A stretch of DNA of 64,000 nucleotides from Notospermus geniculatus (Eukaryota > Nemertea > Pilidiophora > Heteronemertea > Lineidae), in assembly GCA_002633025.1 (NCBI GenBank), contig NMRB01000075.1, forward strand, positions 309,527-373,526, in the 5' to 3' direction. Shown here piece by piece: positions 35,567 to 47,596 of the stretch. Under the pieces are notes generated by a model. That model had not been told where the DNA came from. It made no database searches and worked only from the letters and a program-made list of their open reading frames with translations. The translations under genes and the position numbers were made by a program. Position 1 is the stretch's first letter, and every line of letters begins with the position of its first letter.

Positions 35567-36010
35567 GAGGATATATTCTGTTATAAAGGAACCATGACGA
35601 TAACAATACATGAACATGTATTATGTTATATAAAACAACTGTTGTGGTACATTATTATTCATGTGATAAAAATTCCAGTAATAAATGTCGAATTATGCAT
35701 ACCGGTATGTTGTGGTCTTCCTCTGACTGGACATCCCTATATGACCATAGAAACACAGTGCTCCTTCACTTTTACATGTCACTCGCTTGTCAGCTGCGTC
35801 TGGATTAAGGTTTATGTAAAGAGTGACTCAAAATCTCGAATTTTTTACACAAAAAATCTGGCTAACTACACACTAAATTTGGAAGACAAGGCTTGGGGGC
35901 CCTAGGGAGCCGTCATAAGGAGGTGCTCGGAGCCTCATTTTCTCCATTTAGTGCGCAGTTAGTCAGATTTTTTGCGTCAAAAATTCGAGATTTCGAGTCA
36001 CTTTACATAC
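35567..36010. repeat. Copy of the sialin-like gene's 3' flank
   Basis: Matches 15619-16060 base for base apart from small changes, but without the sialin-like last exon before it and without the TTAA MITE after it. It leads straight into beta-like copy 3, just as 15.6-16.1 kb leads into copy 1, so the duplicated segment included this flank. Confidence 0.85.
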
Positions 36011-36178
36011 CGGGTAACCCTTAAGCCTCGTCTGATGTATTGATCACAATTCTTCTCTTGCTTCACAAAGAAAGTCAATGTTTTGCGTTTTTGTACCAGT
36101 TTCATGCACCAGCTGCTACTGACAGGACTATTTCAAACATGTTCCAAGACTGATGATCATCAGCTCTCCAAATACACC

Positions 36179-39100
36179 TCAGTCCATGAGTAATTCAAAA
36201 TTGGTTCGTCCAACCTCGCCGCCGGCATCAGACGCAATGCATTCCACGAACACAATAATAGATTGCCCCGGATCCACGAATTTCACGGCCACGAGTGGTG
36301 ACATCCAATTTCTTTGGTTGTCGAAAGGATAGTAGACTGATGGAAACGTATTTGATGGAAAGTACCGAATCGGTCCGATATTGTCCTTGTCTGGAGGATA
36401 CTGGAAAAGATGATTCGCAACATGATTGATATAAAAAGTGTGTAAAGATTTATGGGGCCTTGACTCCTTCGCTTCGAGCCAGGCAGGTGCCTACCTACAA
36501 AGGAAGCCCCGATAAGATAAAAAAAATGGTAGTAAAAGTGTCATTTCTGGATCCAATGAGATATATTTGCATAATGGCATTATGCAGATTGGTCATCCTG
36601 AGCTGAAGGGTTCTCAATCTTGCTCCCTTCGTCGGCCTATGCGGTAACGAAGCGGGAGCGAGCGATAAGAACGTGATATGTCTCAGGTTGAGATCTGATA
36701 GTTGTCCTACCTTGCCATGACATTCGACGGTGACCCCGGTCGTCCGGTTCTTTGGTTCCCAACCGGGAAGCTGAAAACGTAACGAAAATTCCCTGTAGCA
36801 GTATTGAACTAACTTTTTCAAAATCGCAAATAGGTCATTTTTATATAATTTTACATTGCACTCATTCATCCAATACACTGTATTAATTGATCATCATTCA
36901 TCTACTTACATGTAAGTCTAAGTGTGACACTTACCGGTATCCTTTGTTCAACACAAATATAAGTATCACTAGTTTTACGAATATTATGGTCCTTGGACTT
37001 TTCACTTTTTACAACATCTGAACAACATAGGCCTACCTGGGGCCATATTTATGAAGCCTTCGCAACTTTGCGTTCACGTTCACGTAAGGCAGTCAGTGAA
37101 CAATAGGGCATCTGCAGCCAAACAATAGACTTGCGTGTACGCAAAGTTGCGAAGGATTCATAAATATAACCCCTGAGCAGCACCAAACATGTTGTTTAGA
37201 TATGTTGACAAAAAACGTTTCTCCTGTACACACTAATCAACATTGTCCAACATGGTGTTGTGACTCCGAATGTTGTAAAAATGTTGCTGAATATGTCTGT
37301 GTACACAGAATTGTCACGGTCCTCGCTTGAGGAACAATTTACCAACATGGATTACGAGCCAAAGTGATCAATACCTTCCCAAGCTGCAGTAAAATGCACG
37401 GCTCCGCCCTATTATACCCGAACGATTGCTTTGCAATGCAAAGATCGAGGCGCCTGAACTCAAATCTGCACACACTCTGAGGGTCGCGACGCTCCTCCAC
37501 GTTGTCACAATCCACGACGTTACTTAAATCACTACTCGACGAAGTATAGCTGTAATCTGAAATATCGGTACACATTTGTTCATAATCTCTAATCTCTAGT
37601 ACAGAAAAGATACAAGAAAAAAACCCAAACGGTGCTATTTGAACTCAATTTTCGCTGATAACAGGCCTAGCCAATCAGATCGCGGCCAATTACCAAAGCG
37701 CCTGCAGCAACGACAACAATGGCAACACCCCAAACAGCCCAAGATCCCCCCCCGACAAAAAACGTTGCTGCGATATCAGAGGGGGTTGTTTTGGGAGGAN
37801 ACAAGAAAAAAAACCCAAACGGTGCTATTTGAACTCAATTTTCGCTGATAACAGGCCTAGCCAATCAGATCGCGGCCAATTACCAAAGCGCCTGCAGCAA
37901 CGACAACAATGGCAACACCCCAAACAGCCCAAGATCCCCCCCCCGACAAAAAACGTTGCTGCGATATCAGAGGGGGTTGTTTTGGGAGGAAGAACGATGT
38001 GCGTGGGATGCGACTGAAGGTGGAAATTGAATAGGTCTATAGTGACGGAGAATGACTCAAATGATAACCTTAGGACAGGATGACTGGAGCCAAGTATTAG
38101 TGTCTTACCGTTTTCAGTTTTCTCGAGTATTTCGAGGAGTTTCTTAGTACTGCGTTCTTCCAATAAACCAGGTATAAAGCGTATGAAACTATCCGGGTGG
38201 TAATTTGGACTCGGCCGTGGGATAAAATCAAGACCTGAAACGACACAGGAAGTGTACCGAGTAACGCTTTATATATGCCTCTGTGCTCGGTATAGTCATG
38301 GAGGTAATATTGAGAAGGAGCGAGCACGGCCCTAATCGCTGTGACCACAATTCCACGCCCCCATTGTTTGCCTTTGTTCCCGCCTATTGTCCGGTACGCA
38401 CCCCCTAATCACTTTAGCAAACAGCGGAACGATGATTGTACTGTTTGATGTGGGGTCCGTGTTCGCTCCTTCTCAATAATACCTCCATGGTATAGTGTTT
38501 TCCTGCTGCTACACCGGATTAGCTCAAACTTGACCCGCACTTTCCCAAACTACCCGGTAGATCTTTTGTACATTTTTGAAAAAATGCAGCCACCTTGCTC
38601 AAATCATGAAATCAGGACCACAAAGGTGCATAGCCTCCATGCATTTTGAAGCGGAGAAGTGCAATCGCGTGTTGAACACACAGAAATCCCACCCCGCTGG
38701 ACTCCTGTAAATTATAGCCTAACTTGCCAGAAATGAGAACGCGACCACGACCGCGACGAGGTCATTCTGAGCTTTTCTAATATTCTCATTGAGATGACCG
38801 AGGTAGTAACGTTAGTCCCTTGGACATGTTGGAAAACAATAGCTAAAGGTTACACCTGCTGAAAATACCCGGGTTTTTCCAGACCCGTGTCAAACCCCGC
38901 CGTGTGTACAAAAATCCCGACGAGAGGTCACACTATTAAGTAGCCCGGCGACAGGTGGCGCTGCATGCACTGACTCTTCGGTCATTTCTGTATTGGCACA
39001 CATTGTTGGAGGCGCGAAAACGTCGTCACTTAATGGCTGCGCCATCTGTAGCCGTGCTAAAGAACTAACGAAAACACGGGGATTTCGAAAAGCACGGCGA

Positions 39101-39319
39101 GCTTGCCGTGTCTCAAAAACCTGTGTTTTTCAGACACGGGTTTCTTGAAGCCAGGTGCAAAACATAGGTGTGACCGCAAAAAGCCGGGGATTTTATGTAG
39201 TGTAACCACGGCTAATATACATGTGTTCACTCACCGGGGGTGTCTCGCCCTGCAGCAACCAGGCAAACGACTCCGAACAGCACCAGTATACAGGTAAATG
39301 GAAGAGTTACCGACGCCAT
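36179..39319 (-). CDS. Na+/K+-ATPase beta-like ectodomain protein, copy 3
   Basis: Five exons on the minus strand: 39235-39319, 38109-38234, 37375-37556, 36711-36770 and 36179-36400, 224 residues in total. The leader is MASVTLPFTCILVLFGVVCL followed by VAAGRDTPG. The upstream frame has a TGA at 39347-39349 and no ATG between it and the leader, so the short N-terminus is the only start on this exon. The body matches copy 1, with one codon more in exon 2 (FIPGLLEERSTKK) and one fewer in exon 3 (RRLDLCIAKQ). All six cysteines, YYPF and PLVAVKF are kept. Intron 2 contains a 188-base segment repeated around an N at 37800. Confidence 0.87.
37037..37174. repeat. Palindromic element in beta-like copy 3
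   Basis: Same element as 23719-23856, at the same position relative to the exons. Confidence 0.75.
37612..37990. repeat. 188-base direct duplication around a single N
   Basis: The bases 37612-37799 are repeated at 37801-37990, differing only in homopolymer lengths (an A run and the C run before GACAAAAAACG). Copy 1 has this sequence once (about 19990-20090). With the N exactly at the joint, this is best explained by two contig ends placed without overlap detection. Confidence 0.9.
38297..38488. mobile_element. hAT-like MITE in beta-like copy 3
   Basis: The ends CATGGAGGTAATATTGAGAA and TTCTCAATAATACCTCCATG form inverted repeats, flanked on both sides by GGTATAGT, a possible 8-base target duplication. 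Copy 1 lacks the element at the matching place (about 21130). An eight-base duplication fits the hAT superfamily. The interior is non-coding. Confidence 0.75.
38842..39214. mobile_element. 373-base MITE in beta-like copy 3 intron 1
   Basis: The ends GCTAAAGGTTACAC and GTGTAACCACGGCTA are flanked by ATA at 38839-38841 and 39215-39217. The empty site with one ATA is in copy 1 near 21609. The interior has paired ACCCGGGTTTTT / GACACGGGTTTC blocks. A related element appears to lie at about 41612-41825. Confidence 0.75.
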
Positions 39320-40420
39320 GATAGATGATGAACGCCGCGGCTGCACTCACTACTGGTCACGTATAGCCTAGGCCTACGTGTAGGACAGCTATTGCGGGAG
39401 CTATTGTCACTGATAGATTTTTCACTTCTATTTAATTCAGTTGGTTTTTTGTTGGTCGCACTCTTCACTATTAGTTATTTAGGTCAAGAAATGCTAATTG
39501 TACGCCTGTCATTGAGGCTCATTATAAAGCGCGATTCATTGGCACACGGATTCGATACGTACATGTACATGTACACGTGTACATGTATACGGCGGGAAAA
39601 ACATATCCGGATCGAAAACGGACGTGCGCAGGTGCGTGGATAATTTCCGCATCCTGCATTCAGGGCTAGGTCCAGGAAAAACATGTAGGCCTACAGTGGA
39701 TCATGGGAGAAGCTGGTGATGTAATGCGAAATAAAAGCACCCTGTGATGTGTGAATGTAGGCTTTGTATGGTATGAACTCACGAACATGTCAATTCAAAA
39801 TCTTTAACGAAGTGGTTATAGACAAAATCCGTGGCTGCAACGAAGTGGTTATAGACACGGAAAATCCGTGGCTGCAAGACCGGAATCGCTCTTCCGTACA
39901 CGGATCATAAGGATTAGTTCTAGAATCTGCCACCAGGGGCTAATATATCAGAAGCATTTTCGCGGGCCACGAAATTCAATGATTGTTTACATTTTGTTTC
40001 TTTTGTCTTTCTTTGTCTATGGTGGCATGCCCCTCAAGGCCTACTGAACCCTTTTGATACCGAAGGCAGTCCTATATATCGGATTAAAAAATAAGACCAA
40101 GCCTACAGTAGGGGCCTAATGCCCGGTTGTTCAGGTCTGGCTCACCTGAGCCTAGCTTATTCCTCAAACTCGAGTTCACGTAAGTCGCGCTTATGTCTGG
40201 TCATAAGAACAGCTTAATCAATTCCGAGTTCATTGTAAAGCTGAACTTAATAGATATAAACCCCAAGCGGCAGAGGTAGAAATTACAAACAACCATCCGC
40301 CATGTTTTGAACAGCCACCAAACATCATGACCGAACGCGGCGAATTTTACGAAGTTAAGCAGTTGTGGAGAGCGAGTAAACCGAAGGGGGCGCGGTACAC
40401 AACTGCGTAGGGAGTTTAGT

Positions 40421-41612
40421 GTACCGCATGTGTATCGTCCGACAGGTCGCACAGATGATCTGTAGGCCTAAGTGTCACGAGTCTGAGGGAGAAATCTACG
40501 AACTGTGCCGCTGTTCCGGTAAAGTGTTTTTCACATTGAACTGGCCAAAGGTACTTGGTTGAACTCAGGAATGTGACCAGATCACATTTACCAAGAGGTA
40601 GTGGTGTTGCACAACACTGACTTGAAAACAGATTATAGCTCTTTCATGGTGTCAGCCACTGGTCAGCCATGACACTGGCTGCCAAGGGTTGTGTAACATT
40701 CTTATTTGTGATCATGCTATTACAGTTTAGTGATAAGAGGTCAGCCAAGTACCTTTGGCCAGTTCAATGTGAAAAACACTTTAGATAGGTTCTTCGCCAG
40801 CAAAATGTTGAAACTTTGACCTTCCTGTGACCTTGAAAAGCAGGTCAAGCACCCGGATTATACACCATGCATGCTCTTCAGATGTACAGTCCCGGCGAAA
40901 AAAGAACATCCCTCTCAAATACCAATACATGTATTTCAAAATTGTTAGTGATACATGTAAGTTTGAATGACATAATATTAACTTTGATACTCAAATTGGC
41001 ATTTGATCGGTAAGTTATGGAATCACACAGTGTTTGAACAATGCCCTAACTAACTAGGCCTACATAGATGCGCCTGCAGCTCTGACTCCGCGCATGAATT
41101 GAAGAAAGTCTACACAGAGTGTTATTCATTCATTAGATTTACTGAATGATATGCTAGATACAAATGTATAAGGCATCAGATTAAAAATATCAGCATAATT
41201 TCAGATGTTGTTTAACGTGATTGTCAGGTAGCCAGAACTCTCCAGTACAAAAGAATACCAGACTCTGTTAAACGAAATCCAGAAATAAATAGAAATGTCG
41301 AACAGAAACACTCATCCAAGGCTCCTAACCCTAAACATATATACACATATAGGTCTACATGTACACATGAACTTTGTCCGACCCTTCTGGCAGTACGATG
41401 TGTCAAACGCGCCGGTCATTGTCATCGTCACCGCGCTCAACGTTGCCTATTCCAGCTCGGCCATGTCCGTGGTCACATCTTGACCACCAAGGGTTTGGCA
41501 TCGCCGCTCCGCCCTCCGACTATGCTCAGCTCGCACTGTAGTCTTATGACGTAAAGTCGGCCATATAACTGAGAGTACACAGCACAAATGATATCAAGCT
41601 ACTACATAACCC
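40421..41612. repeat. Duplicated non-coding block, right copy
   Basis: Second copy of 26166-27302. It lies upstream of beta-like copy 3 just as the left copy lies beyond copy 2 and the gap. Confidence 0.85.
40522..40781. mobile_element. TA-target MITE with 37-base terminal repeats
   Basis: The element is 260 bases with ends AAGTGTTTTTCACATTGAAC and its inverse. The inverted repeats continue to about 37 bases (through GGCCAAAGGTACTTGG). It is flanked by TA at 40520-40521 and 40782-40783. The left block shows the empty site near 26263, where TTCCGGTAGATAGG is uninterrupted. Confidence 0.9.
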
Positions 41613-41831
41613 GCGTCTCACCCGGGCTTTTTCCGCGGGTCTAATAAACCCGGGGCTAATAAGCTCTCTGAGATGGAAGGGTTTTTGGAGGGCTTAATTC
41701 AGATCACCGTCACAAGATGTTGGTAGTGTCGACGCGTACGCGTCTCAGGGGGATTTTTCAGAGCCGGGCTTGAGGCGGGTCTCAAAAAGCCCGGAGATTT
41801 CTATGAAGTGTAAACAGGGCTATCAACTCTC

Positions 41832-44076
41832 TACTACGGTAATCCTCCAAATACATCTAATCCAGTAGTATTTCAAAATTGGTTCGTCCAACCTCACCGC
41901 CGGCATCGGAAGCAATGCATTCTACGAACACTATCACTGCCGCCCTCAACTTCATGAATTTCACGGCCACGAGAGGTGACACCCAATTCATTTGGTTGAC
42001 GAAAGGAAAGTAGACGGATGGAAACGTTCTTGACGGTGGGTAGTACCGAATCGGTCCGATATTGTCCTTGTCTGGTGGATACTGAAAAGAGGGAGCAAAA
42101 ATATCTCGGTATGATTATGTGAGAGAAAGCTGTGAATGTCATCTACTTGTCGATTAGGAATAAATCCTCGTTTGACGCCAGGACAGACCTAGGCCTACCT
42201 AACGCTAGCTTCGTATGGGTAAGAGTAATAAGAGTCACGCCACAAGCGAAGAAGTGAGGACTGCTTGCAGTGACAATATGTCAAACTACAGTAAAATCCA
42301 TGGTGTACGTGTCGTTACCTTGCCATGACACTCAACGGTCACCCCCGCCTGTGTCTTGGGTTTCCAACCAGGCAACTGAAACAAACATTGAATCTGTCAG
42401 TGAGAACTCGTTATAGGAGCTGTCAATCAGTTGACCAATAGGTGTCACTACGGCCCAATTCAATGCATATAGCCGACCCATTCATTCTTGATTGAGCACC
42501 AATCACGTGGATTTTCCTGTGTATTGATTGGTCCGCCAAAACTTTGCTGCCATCTTTTGGCAATATGCGCGGCTGGCTGCTCCTATTGGATAAAAAACTA
42601 TGGGCGGTTGCCCCCCCCCCCCAATATAAACGTTGAAAAGATCTCGAATCTTGAGTTGTAACCGAGAAAGACGCTGGGCGGCGCTGCGATCGTCAAAGCT
42701 GATCTGGACTCGAAACAAGTCTTCTGTATTAAACGTCGACCATCTTTACGACCGTGACGACTGCAGCAGCACCGAAGTCTTTCTTCGCTATGACTCGAGA
42801 TCGTCCCGACGACTGCAGCGCCGCCCAACGTCTTTCTTAGTTATGACTCAAGGTCACATCAGAATGACTAAAGATCATTACTTCATAACGCTTCGAACAC
42901 GAAGTAAGCCTTCATAATTGTATTAAATGCAGATTAATCGATCTAAATGAGAAAGAGTGACCAACCTTTCCAATTTTCAGTAAAACGCATGGCTGTGCAT
43001 CATGATATCCGAAAGATGTCGCACTGCTGCAAGGACCAATTGTGGTGAAGTCAAACCTACACACGGTGTAGTCGGCGTTGTGTCGGCTGCTCTGTCGGCC
43101 TACGTCACACGATATGATGTTGCTGGTGTCCTTCTTGGGATCGTCAAATCTGTACTCTGAAAAAAATCGATCATATCCTAGTTTTCAAAAATTCACCAAT
43201 TTTTGCTACTACAAATATTGCAGACCGGAAAATTAAAGAGTTTTCCAACATGTTGTTCAAATGATTGCTAAAATGTTGGAAAAGGAATTGACATGGTATA
43301 TGGTATCCAACATAGAGCACAAAAAACGACACACAAAATGATATAGTAAACATAAGTCGTCTCCGAATTTTGCACATTTTCGACCCCAACCGGGCCTTCC
43401 TCAGGCACTTTCTAGTTGAGGTCCCAAAAGTGAATGAGCTGGATTCCAATTATACATGTAGATCTGAAGTAAAGAAACCCTGTGCAAACAGGGAGGTGTG
43501 AAAAGTTTAGGTTGAATAGAAAAGGAATTGACAACAAAAAATAATACAATAAACGGAAAGTCCTCTCCGACTATTTCGCAAATTTTCGACCCCAATCGGA
43601 AGGAATTGACATGGTCAAAAGATGTGTCGCTCAGGCATGTTGTGCAAATGTTGGAGAAATGTTGCCAGTGTACACACAGCTGAATGCATTCGTCTCAGTA
43701 CACCAGTTCTAAAAACACCTTACCGGACTCAGTTTCATTGACCACTCCGATTAGTTTGTTGTTTCTCTTCCTGTCCCTTTGGCTGTTGTATGCAAGTCTG
43801 ATAAACGCATCTTTGGGATGCTTGGGTCTCGGCTTCGGGATAAAATCAAGACCTAGAATGAATGGAATGTGCTTATCATACATCAAGACATTTAAATATG
43901 TCAGGGGTACAAGATGATTTTTGCATTCTTTGTAGGCTTGAAGAACCGTGTAGGCCTACATATCTATCTTTTGCACACACAAACATGTCGGCCTAATTTG
44001 GAAATAACATGATAATGTCACTCGCCACCTGTGATGTAGCAATGACATTCAGGGGCTTTAAAGCAATAGGACCTAT
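41832..44076. repeat. Tandem duplication unit 1 (beta-like copy 4)
   Basis: This unit repeats as 44077-47195 in the same orientation. The junction is clean at 44076, where AAGCAATAGGACCTAT passes straight into ACTACGGTAATCC. Unit 2 is longer because it holds insertions at 44482-45207 and 46321-46468. Confidence 0.88.
41857..43852 (-). CDS. Na+/K+-ATPase beta-like protein, copy 4, no own first exon
   Basis: Minus-strand exons 2-5 are at 43724-43852, 42966-43156, 42319-42375 and 41857-42081, all in phase. The protein carries GLDFIPKPRPKHPKDAF, NETES (a glycosylation site), SCDVG..TVCRFDF, GPC..FGYHDAQPC, VTVECHGK, SVYFPFVNQMNW, PLVAVKF and FVECIAS, so all six disulfide cysteines are kept. It is clearly diverged from copies 1-3. 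No leader exon lies between 43852 and the end of copy 5 at 44101. The only leader exon upstream on this strand is that of copy 5 at 47530-47596, whose donor phase fits exon 2 here as well. It is either a truncated gene or an alternative exon set sharing that leader. Confidence 0.8.
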
Positions 44077-44100
44077 ACTACGGTAATCCTCCAAATACAT

Positions 44101-47100
44101 CTAATCCAGTAGTATTTCAAAATTGGTTCGTCCAACCTCACCGCCGGCATCGGAAGCAATGCATTCTACGAACACTATCACTGCCGCCCTCAACTTCATG
44201 AATTTCACGGCCACGAGCGGTGACACCCAATTCATTTGGTTGACGAAAGGAAAGTAGACGGATGGAAACGTTCTTGACGGTGGATAGTACCGAATCGGTC
44301 CGATATTGTCCTTGTCTGGTGGATACTGAAAAGAGGGAGCAAAAATATCTCGGTATGATTATGTGAGAGAAAGCTGTGAATGTCATCTACTTGTCGATTG
44401 GGAATAAATCCTCGTTTGACGCCAGGACAGACGTAGGCCTACCTAACGCTAGCTTCGTATGGGACTGTCTCCGCTAGAGTAAAGGTGCGTTCACACTAGG
44501 CTTTTACAACGGTTTCAAACCGATTTAAAAGGTTAAATCGTTTTAAGGTGCCACACTAGAGACCCTTTAAATCGATTTGACGCCGTTTTAACGAAAACGG
44601 TGCACTGATGCGTTTTCACATCGATTTAACTTAAATCGGTTCAGTTAAAACGGTATCGATTTGAGTGTGACGCCCTGAATGCGTTTTACGCAGGCGCAGT
44701 GGCCATCTTCTGCTGTGCTTACGGTTTGGCGGTCTGTTTTCACTGATAAAAATCACTAGGCGGTGGCCCTATATCATCAATTTTTTCGGGTTTTCCTCCG
44801 TTTGGATCATGGCTGGCAACGGGCAAGAGACGCTTGCATTACTTTCCATCTGGCGAGACGAGCAGATTGATGAACAGTTGGCCAACATGGACGGCGCAAC
44901 ATCCCGATCTAAGAATTGCTGCAAACACGTGGTGGTTACAACAGGACTGCAGAACAGTGCAGAACCTAATTGAAAGCCTTGAAGCACGACAAATCTCATC
45001 CTTTCCTCCTTTCGTACATGATCTTGATCCGCCGCCTTGGTTGAGACGGGAGCTCACAGATGGCACATTTTTAATGCGAATTGAGTGTGGCGCGTCTCTG
45101 AATCGATTTGAAAACGGTGTGAAAACGGGTGGGTCACACTCGCACCGTTTTCCGTAGAACGTTTTGCGGAAATCGGCTTCAAATCGATTTCAGTGTGAAC
45201 GCACCTTAGTCACGCCACAAGCGAAGAAGTGAGGACTGCTTGCAGTGACAATATGTCAAACTACAGTAAAATCCATGGTGTACGTGTCGTTACCTTGCCA
45301 TGACACTCAACGGTCACCCCCGCCTGTGTCTTGGGTTTCCAACCAGGCAACTGAAACAAATATTGAATCTGTCAGTGAGAACTCGTTATAGGAGCTGTCA
45401 ATCAGTTGACCAATAGGTGTCACTACGGCCCAATTCAATGCATATAGCCGACACATTCATTCTTGATTGAGCACCAATCACGTGGATTTTCCTGTGTATT
45501 GGTCCGCCAAAACTTTGCTGCCATCTTTTGGCAATATGCGCAGCTGACTGCTCCTTTTGGATAAAAAACTATGGGCGGTTGCCCCCCCCCCAATATAAAC
45601 GTTGAAAAGATCTCGAATCTTGAGTTGTAACCGAGAAAGACGCTGGGCGGCGCTGTGATCGTCAAAGCTGATCTGGACTCGAAACTACGAACGCTTCTGT
45701 ATTAAACGTCGACCATCTTTACGACCGTAACGACTGCAGCAGCACCGAAGTCTTTCTTCGCTATGACTCGAGATCGTCCCGACGACTGCAGCGCCGTCCA
45801 ACGTCTTTCTCAGTTATACTCAAGGTCACATCGGAATGACTAAAGATCATTACTTCATAACGCTTCGAACACGAAGTAAGCCTTCATAATTGTATTAAAT
45901 GCAGATTAATCGATCTAAATGAGAAAGAGTGACCGACCTTTCCAATTTTCAGTAAAACGCATGGCTGTGCATCATGATATCCGAAAGATCTCGCACTGCT
46001 GCAAGGACCAATTATTCTGAAGTCAAACCTACACACGGTGTAGTCGTCGTGTCGGCTGCTCTGTCGGCCTACGTCACAAGATATGATGTTGCTGGTGTCC
46101 TTAGTCTTGGGATCGTCAAGTCTGTACTCTGGAAAAAAAATCTATCATGTCCTAGTTTTCAAAAATTCACCAATTTTTGATCCTACAAATATTGCAGACC
46201 GGAAAATTAAAGAGTTTTCCAACATGTTGTTCAAATGATTGCTAAAATGTTGGAAAAGGAATTGACATGGTATATGGTATCCAACACAGAGCACAAAAAA
46301 CGACACACAAAATGATATAGAGGCTATGCACGTGACGTCATCAGCCAGCGTGACGCCATGTTGGATGGAACTGCGCAGCGCTTTTGACGGTTTTTACCTG
46401 CGCAGTTCCATCCAGCGTTGCGTCATACCCATTGATGACGTCATTTGATGACGTCAGTGCATAGCCTCTTTCGACCCCAACCGGGCCTTCCTCAGGCACT
46501 TTCTAGTTGAGGTCCCAAGTGAATGAGCTGGATTCCAATTATACATGTAGATCTGAAGTAAAGAAACCCTCAGTGCAAACAGGGAGGTGTGAAAAGTTTA
46601 GGTTGAATAGAAAAGAAATTGACAACAAAAAATAATACAATATTATAAAAAGAAAGTCGTCTCCGAATATTTCGCAAATTTTCGACCCCAATCGGAAGGA
46701 ATTGACAGGGTCAACAGATGTGTCGCTCAGGCATGTTGTGCAAATGTTGGAGAAATGTTGCCAGTGTACACACAGCTGAATGCATATTGATATTCGTCTC
46801 AGTACACCAGTTCTAAAAACACCTTACCGGACTCAGTTTCATTGACCACTCCGATTAGTTTGTTGTTTCTCTTCCTGTCCCTTTGGCTGTTGTATGCAAG
46901 TCTGATAAACGCATCTTTGGGATGCTTGGGTCTCGGCTTTGGGATAAAATCAAGACCTAGAATGAATGGAATGTGCTTAACATACATCAAGACATTTAAA
47001 TATGTCAGGGGTACAAGATGATTTTTGCATTCTTTGTAGGCTTGAAGAACGTCGTGTAGGCCTACATACATGTATCTATCTTAATTAAATGCGGCTTTGC

Positions 47101-47596
47101 ACACATGTCGGCCTAATTTGGAAATAACATGATAATGTCACTCGCCACCTGTGATGTAGCAATGACATTCAGGGGCTTTAAAGCAATAGGACCTATTGCT
47201 TGGGTTGGTGGATAGGTTTGCCCCTTTGAAACTGAAACCAGGCGTAGGCTAATACATCCCTGAACATGATACAGAAAACAACATGCATGTTGGCTCCAAC
47301 CGAGGCCCCGCAGAATTTGCCATGCATGAGCAGGTACTGTGCCTGCATCTACGAATAACATCATCTCTGGTATTTTACTGTCAGACTAGGCCTACGTGTA
47401 TATATGTATGTAATATGTTCATAAGCATATTCTGTGACGGAGTTCAATAACTGCAGGTCTGACGAACCTTTATCCTCCAGGTTCCGCCTGGACGGCTGTC
47501 CTGTGAAATTCGACTGTTTCTGTACTCACCCGGTGTGTCTTGTCCGGCTGCCACGCAGACGAGTCCAAAGAGAATGAGACAGATAATCGATGCCAT
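44101..47596 (-). CDS. Na+/K+-ATPase beta-like protein, copy 5, complete
   Basis: Five minus-strand exons: 47530-47596, 46828-46956, 45938-46128, 45294-45350 and 44101-44325, 222 residues. The leader is MASIICLILFGLVCVAAGQD followed by TPG, joined to GLDFIPKPRPKHPKDAF. The body is nearly identical to copy 4. An in-frame ATG further upstream (near 47680) would add 28 residues (MAYFGIITQYFHLSENFVFF..), which could make the leader an internal anchor; nothing comparable exists in copy 3. Intron 4 carries a 726-base DNA transposon and intron 2 a 148-base MITE, both missing from copy 4. Confidence 0.85.
44482..45207. mobile_element. Non-autonomous element with decayed Myb/SANT-like domain
   Basis: The ends AAGGTGCGTTCACACT and AGTGTGAACGCACCTT are inverted repeats. 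Copy 4 lacks the element (about 42230). On the plus strand from 44810 one frame begins MAGNGQETLALLSIWRDEQI, and another frame reads GGYNRTAEQCRT, stop, LKALK. These resemble the start and end of the Myb/SANT-like DNA-binding domain of PIF/Harbinger-associated proteins, broken by a frameshift and a stop. The target duplication is unclear (TAA on the left, TAG on the right). Confidence 0.7.
46321..46468. mobile_element. 148-base MITE in beta-like copy 5 intron 2
   Basis: The ends AGGCTATGCACGTGACGTCA and TGACGTCAGTGCATAGCCT form inverted repeats, with an inner pair GGAACTGCGCAG / CTGCGCAGTTCC. Copy 4 has different, uninterrupted sequence here (about 43345-43378). The ends contain TGACGTCA, a CRE-type site. 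Confidence 0.75.
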
